From: an uncultured Clostridia bacterium
GTDB taxonomy: Bacteria; Bacillota; Clostridia; Lachnospirales; CAG-274
NCBI GenBank assembly: GCA_947630725.1
Contig: CANRIS010000004.1
Span: 86,134 to 150,133, forward strand
Length of the DNA stretch: 64,000 nucleotides
Direction: 5' to 3'
The notes under the pieces were generated by a model, which ran no database searches, was not told the origin of the DNA, and was given only the letters and a program-made list of their open reading frames with translations. A program made the position numbers and the translations under genes. Positions 44,988 to 53,268 of the stretch are shown in pieces (position 1 is the stretch's first letter; every line of letters starts with the position of its first letter).

Positions 44988-46439
44988 TTAAAGAGCTTTA
45001 TTCCAAGAATCATGGGGACGATATTTCCACGAATCAGGAAAAATAATATCAGTTAAATTACAATTAAATCTATCTATATTAGATTTTATACAAATAGGTG
45101 CTGTATCATTAATTAAATAATTGCATTCCTTATTAATTATGGCTTTAATCATAGGTATCTTTTCATAATCAAATCCAATAATTTTACATATAGTTATATC
45201 CATTGATGCTGCATTTTCACTTGCGATCAGAGTACCCATTTTTTTGGGTTCAGGCTGACATGGTCCGTTATGATCCCCGGCAATTATCATATCACCAAAA
45301 TTTAATATTTTTCGCTGCGGTGATTTTTGCAGTTTTCCATTTTTATCAGCAAATTTTTCAATGTAATTTAAATCTACCACAGTGCGCCATATAGTGTCAT
45401 TACCATACCATATTCCCTTTATATAAGGGTCTTTGCCAAAAATACGTTCAAAAACAAGCAGAAAACAATAAATATACCTATCAATAGCAGCTCGTATTAA
45501 TTTATTGTTATCTTCGTGAACAATTTTATTATCAAGTGTTTTATCTATGATCTTTTTTATAAAACTTTTGTTTTGATAAGCGTCTCCACCTTCATCTGTA
45601 GAGCCCTCAACTCTATGAGGCAAAGATGCCTTATTATAAGCAATTCCCACCATATTTTTCATTGCAGCAGTAAAGCCGGCAAGCCTATGGGATTTGGGCT
45701 TGCAGAAATTAATGATAACATCTGATTCCAGAACGGTTTTATTTATAGAATAGATATGTTTACTTTCGGAATGATAGGTTTCTGTTTCATGCCGATCGTA
45801 GTTATCAACTTGGTAAGTCTTTTTTCCGGATCTTTTTTCATGCATAGAAAGGTTGCCCATATCTACATCTATACCAACTCCATCTTTATAAATCTTGTCC
45901 ACTATGACCTTATGTTTATTGAAATTGGACTGATATTTTCTAAAATCCATAAAATATACAGGTTGTTCATTATCTTTATAAAACTTTAAAATATTATTAA
46001 AGTGCGCCTTTTCTAAAAGCACAGGCAAATCACAATCCTGCATTGGTGCATCTCCGATAATAACCTTACCGAAACCTTTAAGCGCTATAAGGCAATAGTC
46101 ACAAATAGCTCTTAAACATGAGGGATGCGTAACGAGACATTCCAAACTATTTTCTTTGACATTTTTCGCACCGTTAAAATGCATGACCCAGTTAGGTTTA
46201 ATTAAAACATTATCTCCGGGTTTTATATATTTTCCCAACGGATTCCATTTATCGGTACCATAATTTTCTTTATCAAGTTCCAATCCGATTAAACATTGAC
46301 GAACCATATCATAAACAACATTGTCATCTGATTGAATAGTTTCCTTTGGGAATATATATTCAGGATAATAAGTTGAAGGATTAAAATTATTTTTGGGATA
46401 ATCAGCTTTATTCCTATGTTCAATATATACGGTATTCAT
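44988..46439 (-). CDS. DUF362 domain-containing protein
   Basis: A 483-residue protein of unknown function. GDNVLIKPNWV (about residue 73) and a later SDVIINFCKPKSHRLAG then AMKNMVGIAYNK are the DUF362 signature segments. Many family members have an attached ferredoxin domain; none is present here. It occurs in several glycan clusters in Firmicutes. Its ATG overlaps the stop of the ATP-grasp gene upstream (TAATG), so the two are translationally coupled, suggesting a shared step. The 288-base gap downstream (44700-44987) is AT-rich and empty. Confidence 0.8.
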   Translation of the reverse strand: MNTVYIEHRNKADYPKNNFNPSTYYPEYIFPKETIQSDDNVVYDMVRQCLIGLELDKENYGTDKWNPLGKYIKPGDNVLIKPNWVMHFNGAKNVKENSLECLVTHPSCLRAICDYCLIALKGFGKVIIGDAPMQDCDLPVLLEKAHFNNILKFYKDNEQPVYFMDFRKYQSNFNKHKVIVDKIYKDGVGIDVDMGNLSMHEKRSGKKTYQVDNYDRHETETYHSESKHIYSINKTVLESDVIINFCKPKSHRLAGFTAAMKNMVGIAYNKASLPHRVEGSTDEGGDAYQNKSFIKKIIDKTLDNKIVHEDNNKLIRAAIDRYIYCFLLVFERIFGKDPYIKGIWYGNDTIWRTVVDLNYIEKFADKNGKLQKSPQRKILNFGDMIIAGDHNGPCQPEPKKMGTLIASENAASMDITICKIIGFDYEKIPMIKAIINKECNYLINDTAPICIKSNIDRFNCNLTDIIFPDSWKYRPHDSWNKAL

Positions 46440-47338
46440 TATGTTTTGCCTCCATAAGACAAGCTTAGATCTATCATATCCCCCATTTTCCTTCCAAATA
46501 TTTCGGGAGTAAATTTTTCATATCCTCCCCCATGATATAATGTCATCTCTCCAAAATAAGTCTTGCCATTTATAGAATATAAATCAACCCTTACTTCGGG
46601 AAAGCCATGTGACAGTTTTTTTGCTATTTCAATCATTTCATCCAGATTAATCGGTTTGGGAATATCCGCATTCGGATCATTGGGACATTTTATGGTTAAA
46701 TCAATAAATTCCCAATCAATTGTATATAAATTTCGCTTATGATCAATAAATCTGTTAAAATCAACCTGAATTAATTTGGGTATCCCATTAAAACAAAAAA
46801 ACTTATAATCCCTAAGATCTTGTGAATCATTATCAATCATATATTTTTCTGCAATTATACATGGTTTGACATTTTTGTATGCCCATTCTCTGCTAAGATA
46901 AAAATGGTTTTGTTTAAGATGTTTTTTCAATTTCTTCTTACCGGCATTCCAATCAAAATTATTTTTATCTGTGCATATTACAATTCCGCCGGAATCATGA
47001 TTACATTTTAATACAAAACATTCGGGTAATTTATCAATATCTATATCCGATACTTTATCCCATTTACCTAATAACGGAATAAGATATTCAGCGCCTATTC
47101 GGGTTTTAACAAAATCCCTGACTTTAAATTTATCTACCAGATCAGTATATATCGGGTTTTTATCATATAGCTTAATCCATTGTATTTTTTCATTAAATGT
47201 TACAGGTGCATCTAAGTGTAGTTTTTCACCTGTAGCCATTTTATACTGAAATTTTATAAATGCTTTATTGGGTATAAAATTAAATATACCTAAATGATAA
47301 AGTCTAAGATACAGTGCTCTTATTACTTTTTTTAACAT
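46439..47338 (-). CDS. TupA-like ATP-grasp protein, copy 2
   Basis: A 299-residue paralogue of the protein at 38206-39063. The same landmarks are seen: TFNEKIQWIKLYDK, AEYLIPLLGKWDKV, CNHDSGGIVICTDK, VDFNRFIDHKRNLYT and VRVDLYSINGKTYFGEMTLYH split at the end. It may link an amino acid to a sugar of the polymer. ATG 47338 is taken as start (MLKKVIRALY); it overlaps the upstream glycosyltransferase by 35 bases. A longer frame start at 47380 lies wholly inside that gene and is less likely. Confidence 0.82.
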   Translation of the reverse strand: MLKKVIRALYLRLYHLGIFNFIPNKAFIKFQYKMATGEKLHLDAPVTFNEKIQWIKLYDKNPIYTDLVDKFKVRDFVKTRIGAEYLIPLLGKWDKVSDIDIDKLPECFVLKCNHDSGGIVICTDKNNFDWNAGKKKLKKHLKQNHFYLSREWAYKNVKPCIIAEKYMIDNDSQDLRDYKFFCFNGIPKLIQVDFNRFIDHKRNLYTIDWEFIDLTIKCPNDPNADIPKPINLDEMIEIAKKLSHGFPEVRVDLYSINGKTYFGEMTLYHGGGYEKFTPEIFGRKMGDMIDLSLSYGGKT

Positions 47339-48485
47339 AATACTTTTTGCCCTCTTTGAGATTATGGTATAGCAAATCACTATAATACTGCATCAATTCA
47401 TCAGCTGCTGTTTTTATTTCATAACCATTTTCTATCAATTCTTTTTGAGTGCGCTTTCGTACATATCCATCTTTGTATTTAAGTATTGTTTCAGCCCATT
47501 TATCTGATGAACTGTTCAAAGAAATATAGTCTACTAAATCGGTCATACATACTTCACGAGGTACGGCATCGGAAACTACAGATCTTAAACCAACTGCCTG
47601 CGCCTCAGTAATTACATTACCTAAACCTTCATATAAAGACGGCAAAACAAATATATCCATACCTTGCATTAATTCATTAATATTAAAACAAGTGCCAAGG
47701 AATTGAACAAAATCATCTAATCCATATTTATGTACTTTACTCTTAATACTGTCGGTTAGATAACCATCGCCTATAAGAACAAGAATAGCATTGGGCATTT
47801 TTTTATGAACATCTGTAAATATATCTATCAAAAATTCATGGTTTTTTTGTTTTGTAAAGCGACCCACATGACCAATAACATAATGTCCTTCCCAATTATA
47901 ATTGTGTCTGATTTTGTTTCTTGTTTCATCTTTATAGCTAAATTTATCCAAATCTATTGCATTACGAATAACTTTGATTTTTCCGTCTTTAAAATTTTTT
48001 TCTCCGAAACACCATTTTCCGGCATACTCTGAGCAAGCTGCGTAATGAGTAGCAAGTATTTTAGAAGTCGGTCGTAAAATATATTTTATTAAAGACTTTT
48101 TTAACTCATATTTTAAATTTGCAGTTGAGTGATTTGCCGCTATTCTAATTTTAGCGCCGCCAAGATATGCACCAAGTAAAGGGAAAAAGTTTAGTGCATT
48201 CAATTGGGAGTGTACTATATCATAATTTCCATTTTTCACAACTTTGCTAATGTCGTTAATACTTTTATATAAATTTTTTGTATAATCAGAAACATTGATA
48301 ACGGAATCTCCATATTTATTTAATTCTGATTTATAGTAAGGTAAACTATCACCATAAAACAAAAAGTCCATAGAAATTCTATCATGATCTATATTTTTAT
48401 AGTAATTTAATGCAATAGTTTCTGTTCCTCCGCTTTTACATTCACCAATTATACGCAAAACACGTATTTTTCTATTAGTATTCAT
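47304..48485 (-). CDS. Glycosyltransferase family 1/4 protein
   Basis: A 393-residue GT-B enzyme. VLRIIGECKSGGTETIALNY is the N-terminal GT4 start, GHVGRFTKQKNHEFLID opens the donor domain, and LPSLYEGLGNVITEAQAVGL holds the Glu-x7-Glu motif. It is the first AT-rich gene after the three uronate-type genes, so base composition changes sharply at its start (about 48.5 kb). GGTGAT lies about 8 bases before the ATG. Sugar specificity is not predictable. Confidence 0.88.
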   Translation of the reverse strand: MNTNRKIRVLRIIGECKSGGTETIALNYYKNIDHDRISMDFLFYGDSLPYYKSELNKYGDSVINVSDYTKNLYKSINDISKVVKNGNYDIVHSQLNALNFFPLLGAYLGGAKIRIAANHSTANLKYELKKSLIKYILRPTSKILATHYAACSEYAGKWCFGEKNFKDGKIKVIRNAIDLDKFSYKDETRNKIRHNYNWEGHYVIGHVGRFTKQKNHEFLIDIFTDVHKKMPNAILVLIGDGYLTDSIKSKVHKYGLDDFVQFLGTCFNINELMQGMDIFVLPSLYEGLGNVITEAQAVGLRSVVSDAVPREVCMTDLVDYISLNSSSDKWAETILKYKDGYVRKRTQKELIENGYEIKTAADELMQYYSDLLYHNLKEGKKYYVKKSNKSTVS

Positions 48486-48506
48486 GATTAAATCACCAAA
48501 ACTTAA

Positions 48507-49577
48507 TTAATTATAAAATTCAGCGTACCACTCTGCGAAGTTTCTTAAGCCCTCTCTTAAGGGTGTCTGGGGCTTGAAGCCGAAGTCCTTTTCGAGAGCC
48601 GAGGCGTCGGCGTAGGTTATGGGGACATCGCCGGGCTGCATGGGTACAAGCTCCTTGTGGGATTCGAGATCATAGTCTGACGGCAGGACTCCTGCCCTTA
48701 TGAGTTCCTCGGAAAGTATGTCCACGAAGTCGAGAAGGTTTTCCGGGGAGCTGCCTCCTATGTTGTAGATTTTATAGGGCGGTATGGGCAGTCCGTCATC
48801 ACCTGTGGATCTTTCGGGAGCGTGGCGCATTACCCGTACTATTCCTTCAACTATATCGTCTATGTAGGTGAAATCCCTTTTGCAGTTGCCATAGTTGAAT
48901 ATCTGTATTTTATCGCCTGCCGTCAGCTTGTTTGTAAAGCCAAAGTACGCCATATCGGGGCGGCCTGCGGGTCCATAGACCGTAAAAAATCTGAGTCCCG
49001 TGGAAGGTATACTATAAAGCTTGCTGTAAGCGTGAGCCAAAAGCTCGTTCGATTTCTTTGTGGCAGCATATAGGCTTACGGGATTGTCTACTTTGTCATC
49101 CGTTGAGTACGGCACCTTTTTGTTGGAACCGTAAACCGATGAGCTGGAGGCATATACAAGGTGTTCAACTCCCCTTTCGCCGTTGTCGTAGGAATGACGG
49201 CAGACCTCCAATATGTTATAAAAACCTATTATGTTGGATTCTATGTATGCATCGGGGTTAGTTATCGAATATCTCACTCCCGCCTGGGCGGCAAGATTTA
49301 CTGCAATATCGGGCTTGTATTTGTTGAAGGTATCGTCAACGAGAGCCTTGTCTGCAATGTTTCCTTTAATAAAAATAAACGAAGGATATTCACTTAGCAC
49401 TTTAAGGCGGTATTCCTTGAGGCTTACGTCATAGTAGTCATTTAAGTTGTCTATGCCTATTATTTTTATATTTCTATGATCCTTAAGCAGCCTTTTTACA
49501 AGGCTTGCCCCTATAAAGCCTGCCGCTCCCGTCACAAGAATCGTTTTATTTTCAATGTCTACGTTAAGATCCAACAT
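48507..49577 (-). CDS. NAD-dependent epimerase, probable UDP-glucuronate 4-epimerase
   Basis: A 356-residue extended SDR. The NAD loop is TGAAGFIGASL, the Ser motif ASSSSVYG, and the catalytic pair Tyr/Lys is intact in YAATKKSNE. GIDNLNDYYDVSLKEYRL and HAYSKLYSIPSTGLRFFTVYGPAGRPDMA (two segments) match UDP-glucuronate 4-epimerases (CapI/LspL type), which interconvert UDP-GlcA and UDP-GalA. It directly follows the nucleotidyltransferase gene (adjacent TAA-ATG) and has the base composition of the core genome. Confidence 0.86.
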   Translation of the reverse strand: MLDLNVDIENKTILVTGAAGFIGASLVKRLLKDHRNIKIIGIDNLNDYYDVSLKEYRLKVLSEYPSFIFIKGNIADKALVDDTFNKYKPDIAVNLAAQAGVRYSITNPDAYIESNIIGFYNILEVCRHSYDNGERGVEHLVYASSSSVYGSNKKVPYSTDDKVDNPVSLYAATKKSNELLAHAYSKLYSIPSTGLRFFTVYGPAGRPDMAYFGFTNKLTAGDKIQIFNYGNCKRDFTYIDDIVEGIVRVMRHAPERSTGDDGLPIPPYKIYNIGGSSPENLLDFVDILSEELIRAGVLPSDYDLESHKELVPMQPGDVPITYADASALEKDFGFKPQTPLREGLRNFAEWYAEFYN

Positions 49578-50321
49578 TTACTTCACTTTCTTTCCGAAGA
49601 TACGTTGAACGGCTCTGTAGCTTTCCATATCGCCTATGTCGTATCTTTTACCCGACATATCCCATGCGTAAACCTCTGTTTGTCTGCTGAGCCATGCCGC
49701 AAAGCTGCCGGGAGCGTCTGTTCCGCAGCCGTTCAGTATAGCTTCCCCAATTCGCCCTGCGTCTTTGTTTTTGTAAAAATAGAACGGCGGGACTGCCAGA
49801 CAGCCCTTGGGGTCATACGGCTTTTCTTCATAGGATGTTATCAGGTCGTCATCGGTTTTTGTTATTACTGCGGTTTTGCGCAGTTTATCTATGTTATGCT
49901 CCTCGTGGCACATAACGCACGAGGTGTCTTTTTTTCCTGCAAAATCTATAAATTCTCCGAAAGAAAAATCTACAACATTATCTCCTGCAATAACAAGGAG
50001 ATCGTCCTTTATATCAAGCTCCCTTACGGCAAACTCTATGTCTCTGACTGCGCCCAAGCGATCGTCATTATCGGTGGAGCCATCGTCAAGTACGGTTATG
50101 GGATTTTTAAACGAGCGCTCATTTTTCCACTTTTCAAAATGAGATATGAATTTATGGTTGCTTATTACAACGATCCCTTTTATGTCCCCCTGTTTGTCTA
50201 TGTCATTCAGAAGATGATCGAGTATGGGCTTTCCGCCTACATCCAAAAGCGGTTTTGGAAAATTTTCAGTCAGAGGATAAAGCCTTGTCGCATATCCTGC
50301 CGCAAGTACAATACAAATCAA
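49578..50321 (-). CDS. Sugar-1-phosphate nucleotidyltransferase
   Basis: A 247-residue NTP transferase. IVLAAGYATRLYPLTENFPKP contains the nucleotide-binding LAAGxxTRLxPLT and Lys motif; VIAGDNVVDF gives the metal-binding Asp. It lacks the C-terminal helix repeat of GlmU, so it is a simple activator of a sugar phosphate. Between a uronokinase-like gene and a UDP-uronate epimerase-like gene, UTP and a uronic acid 1-phosphate are the likely substrates, though family tools would often call it glucose-1-phosphate thymidylyltransferase-like. The start is TTG with GGAG 8 bases upstream. Confidence 0.85.
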   Translation of the reverse strand: MICIVLAAGYATRLYPLTENFPKPLLDVGGKPILDHLLNDIDKQGDIKGIVVISNHKFISHFEKWKNERSFKNPITVLDDGSTDNDDRLGAVRDIEFAVRELDIKDDLLVIAGDNVVDFSFGEFIDFAGKKDTSCVMCHEEHNIDKLRKTAVITKTDDDLITSYEEKPYDPKGCLAVPPFYFYKNKDAGRIGEAILNGCGTDAPGSFAAWLSRQTEVYAWDMSGKRYDIGDMESYRAVQRIFGKKVK

Positions 50322-50339
50322 TTTAACTGCTCCAATCTT

Positions 50340-51518
50340 TTAAAGCTTTTCTATGCCGTTTGCGGTATCGCAGAAATGAACCGAAAACTTGTCCTTAAGC
50401 TCAGGAAACTTGTCCAGATATTTGGTCGTGATTCTTTCCTCTATCTGTTCGGTATATTCAGGATCGACTATCGCCATACAACAGCCCTTGAATCCCGCTC
50501 CCGAAAAACGTCCTCCGTATATGCCGGGAGTATCGAGCATTATCTCGTGAAGAGTCCTCAATTCCTTTGAGCCGCTTTCATAGTTGTATATCGAGCTGTT
50601 TCCCGACTCGAAAACAACCTGTCCGAAGGCGTGTATATCGCCTTTCTTCCATGCGTCAACACCCCTTTTTACCCTTGCAAACTCGCTGTAGAAATGTTCT
50701 GCGCGCTTTGCGAAGCTTTCGGGGAGTTTATCTCTGTATTGTCTGAAAACAGTTTCGGGTACATCTCTCAAATATGTATCGGCAAATTTTTCATAGGGTA
50801 TGCCTGCGTAGGCTTTCAGAGCATACGCAGCCGACTTGCATTCATCAACCCTTGCGTTGTATGCCGAATTGACAAGAGCTCTCGGAACCCCCGAAAAGAA
50901 AATGCCTATCTTGAATCCCGGCATTTTTTTGCTTACGGGTATATTTTCAAAGCTATCGTCAAGAGTGTCGAGGTACAAAAGGTTATCCTTTTCGCAATAT
51001 ACCTCGCAGCTCTGGTCAAGCTTGCCTATGTTAAGTCCTATGAAACTCTGCTCGGCCCAAAGAGCCATTTCTATCATTTTTGACCTTTCGGGGTGAAAGT
51101 CGTTCACCTTGCAGAAGGCCGCTATATATGTGAGTATGACCGCAGCCGATGACGAAAGTCCGCCTATGGGCAGCGTCCCCTCTATCACTCCGCTGAAACC
51201 GTACCTTGGTTCATATCCATGTTCAAAAAGAGACTTCATTGCCGCTCTGGGATAATCTCCCCAATTCTTGTGAATATGAGGATTCCGTTTTATCGTGAAC
51301 CTCATCTGCCCCTCAAAGTTCAGGGAATAAAGCTCCACAATAGGCTCCTCCGACTTGGCATAAATCATATCTACGCCCTTGTCGAGAGCAAAGCCCGCCA
51401 CCAAGCCATGCTGATGGTCAACGTGCGCCCCAAAGGGACATATCCTATAAGGACAGTGGACCCTCCCTTCGGCTCTCATATTTTCAAAATAATATCCAAA
51501 TGCTTTATCTAACTGCAT
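50340..51518 (-). CDS. GHMP kinase, galacturonokinase-like
   Basis: A 392-residue sugar kinase of the galactokinase branch. The substrate motif, GEHTDY in galactokinase, reads PYRICPFGAHVDHQHG here, which resembles the RICPLGAHIDHQ form of plant galacturonic acid kinase. The phosphate loop is LPIGGLSSSAAV (about residue 117) and the C-terminal GHMP motif is GGRFSGAGFKGCC. Together with the next two genes it could convert a free uronic acid into UDP-uronate for surface polymer synthesis. It is the first gene of the minus-strand cluster; AAGGAACG precedes the ATG. Substrate assignment is inference from the motif. Confidence 0.8.
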   Translation of the reverse strand: MQLDKAFGYYFENMRAEGRVHCPYRICPFGAHVDHQHGLVAGFALDKGVDMIYAKSEEPIVELYSLNFEGQMRFTIKRNPHIHKNWGDYPRAAMKSLFEHGYEPRYGFSGVIEGTLPIGGLSSSAAVILTYIAAFCKVNDFHPERSKMIEMALWAEQSFIGLNIGKLDQSCEVYCEKDNLLYLDTLDDSFENIPVSKKMPGFKIGIFFSGVPRALVNSAYNARVDECKSAAYALKAYAGIPYEKFADTYLRDVPETVFRQYRDKLPESFAKRAEHFYSEFARVKRGVDAWKKGDIHAFGQVVFESGNSSIYNYESGSKELRTLHEIMLDTPGIYGGRFSGAGFKGCCMAIVDPEYTEQIEERITTKYLDKFPELKDKFSVHFCDTANGIEKL

Positions 51519-51769
51519 TGTTACGTTCCTTATTTATACAACCGAAAAATAATTAAAAAAATCCAGATCCTCTATATATCTTTCTCTACAATTTCAACAA
51601 CTGAATCTGAGGGGTAGACACATGTTTACGGGTTAGTGTTTTTTGTTAGTTTTGAGGAGGATTTTGTAAAAAGATTTGATTTTTTGTAGGGATATTATGA
51701 AATGAATTATTATTTATGGCAAAAGATTTAATTTGAACAATGAAATGAATAAAGACTGTTGTGTACAGA

Positions 51770-51811
51770 AAAAGACCTTCGCTTTTGCGGTTGGTGTGGG
51801 CGAAGGTCTTG
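51770..51811 (-). terminator. Terminator copy 1 of a duplicated hairpin
   Basis: Minus-strand AAGACCTTCGCC ... GCGAAGGTCTTTTTCTG. The same hairpin occurs at 51901-51941 and 55503-55543. The surrounding 51519-51769 holds no gene. Confidence 0.8.
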
Positions 51812-51900
51812 GGGGAGGATATATGTAGGGGTTATAAAATGAATGGAGCGTTTAGGTCTGTTTATATTGTTTGTGGTATTAAGGTTGGTTATGTATGTAA

Positions 51901-51941
51901 AAAGACCTTCGCTTTTGCGGTTGGCTTGGACAAAGGTCTTG
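51901..51941 (-). terminator. Terminator copy 2 of a duplicated hairpin
   Basis: Nearly identical to copies at 51770 and 55503, with one arm slightly decayed (ACAAAGG against GCGAAGG on the plus strand). It follows the remnant of a third repeat-protein copy. Confidence 0.75.
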
Positions 51942-51944
51942 GGT

Positions 51945-52010
51945 GTGTCAGACAGAGGGCATTCTGATACATTGTGGGTTGGTTTGTGTTGGTGGGCGGG
52001 GTCAGTTTTT
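51945..52010 (-). pseudogene. Remnant of a third repeat-protein copy (C-terminal tail)
   Basis: On the minus strand this stretch reads LTPPTNTNQPTMYQNA, clearly related to the C-terminal tails LTQPINTNQRTMNQPTI and LTRPENSNQRTMDQPTM of the two large paralogues. It begins directly after the stop of the split paralogue, separated by a nine-G tract (52011-52019), and precedes a copy of the shared terminator. It looks like the tail of a deleted or partly duplicated third copy. Confidence 0.6.
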
Positions 52011-52021
52011 GGGGGGGGGTG

Positions 52022-53119
52022 TCAGACGGAGGGGGCGTTTATGGTGGGCTGATTCATTGTGCGTTGGTTTGTGTTGATGGGCTGGGTCAGCGCCGGGGGA
52101 TCGTTTGAGGCGGATGATTGGCTGCTGAGGGCGTTCAGGCTTGTTTGTCTGACTGTGGGGACAATTCCCATGTTTCTCTTTACCATTTCGTATTTTAATG
52201 CATCGGTCTCGACGTTATACTCGTCAATCCATTTGTTTCTGCTTTGCGCCTCTTTCTTTTTTATTTCATAATTTTCCATATCTTTTAAGTATTGCTCATA
52301 TGCCTTGTCCTCGGCATCCTTTTTTTCTTTCGAGGCTATAAGCCTTGAAAATCCTGACAATTTTTCGACTTTTTGGGGCATTTCGGGCTCATTTGCAAAA
52401 AATCTTACTGGCTGCGGCTCGCCCTTTTCGTCCAAGAGCATAATTGGCCTTATCCAACTGTTATTTTTATTATCTAAGCCTAAATTTTTTTCTAAGCTTA
52501 GCCTGAGCGCATCGCTGAGTATTTCGGCTTTGACATTATCATCAGCGGCTTTCTTGAAGCTATCCATATCGGAGACACGCTTTCCGTCTATAATGATCCT
52601 GTCCGCCATTGCCAGAGCCTCGGCAGCGTTCTTGGCTCCCGTAAATGCGCATATAAAACCTTCATGGTCATTTTCTTTTGAAAGAGAAAGTGCCTTATCT
52701 ATATCCACATAATGTCCCGGGGGCTTTAAGCCTGCTGATTGTATCAGATCGGTACATTTTTTAAGCTCGTTGTTATTTGCCGTACCGCTCAGAAGCGCAG
52801 CATAAGCCTCCCCTATCTCATTGCCTGCCTTATGCTTTTCATTTGCCGCTAAATATGCCTTATAGTCGGCAAGCTCTTTTTCAAATTTCTTTACATCCGC
52901 TTCATATTTAGCCTTATCTGTGTATCTTTCCTTTTTGGGTCTGCTGTTTTCGCTGACAGGATAAAGTTTTCGTTCTTGGATCTGTACTGCCTTATAATTA
53001 TTCGCGCTTGTCCTTACACTTATAAATTGGGAACCTTTATTATCAATGCTGTTCTGAACCATTTCAGACACTTGTTTTTCAATTTCCTTCATCTTTGAAA
53101 GATCGGGATCATCTGTTAT
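52022..53119 (-). pseudogene. C-terminal part of the split large repeat protein
   Basis: About 365 codons collinear with the last third of the intact paralogue at 55562-58756 (ITDDPDLSKMKEIE matches EVPDFDRLKEIE; KLSGFSRLIAS matches RLSGFSRLIAS; LSSQSSASNDPP matches LSSRSSASNNPP). It is in another frame from the N-terminal part, shifted by a 149-base insertion. The open frame begins at a GTG inside the inserted DNA with no ribosome site, so it is unlikely to be made on its own. Confidence 0.8.
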
Positions 53120-53268
53120 AGCCAATGATATTCGTACTCCGCTTACGCTACGCACTCATAACCGACGGCTTCTGACGAAGCCTTTGTATTCGTATGGGAG
53201 CTTGCATCTCCCACCGAATACAAATAGTAAGTACCCACCACCTAAAGAGGCGGTGGACTTACTTGTCG
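53120..53268 (-). mobile_element. Hairpin-rich insertion element, no transposase, copy 3 of the dispersed repeat
   Basis: Removing these 149 bases restores one reading frame between EYFN and ITDDPD of the repeat protein. Read on the minus strand the insert starts CGACAAGTAAGTCC and ends AGCGTAAGCGGAGTACGAAT-ATC-ATTGGCT. It holds three hairpins: AAGTAAGT...ACTTACT, TTTGTATTCG...CGAATACAAA and GGCTTC-GTCA-GAAGCC, with outer AACCGAC/GTCGGTT. No target duplication is visible. That combination (subterminal hairpins, no duplication, insertion after TTAAC) resembles non-autonomous IS200/IS605-type elements; the exact right boundary is uncertain by about 14 bases. Confidence 0.65.

Noticed and set aside
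49476..50570. 364-codon plus-strand frame across the nucleotidyltransferase and kinase genes
   Set aside because: It is an antisense shadow of two well-supported genes and has no family-like motifs.
52022..53155. Treating the 377-codon frame as an independent gene
   Set aside because: Its GTG start lies in the inserted element, it has no ribosome site, and it aligns with the C-terminal third of the adjacent paralogue.
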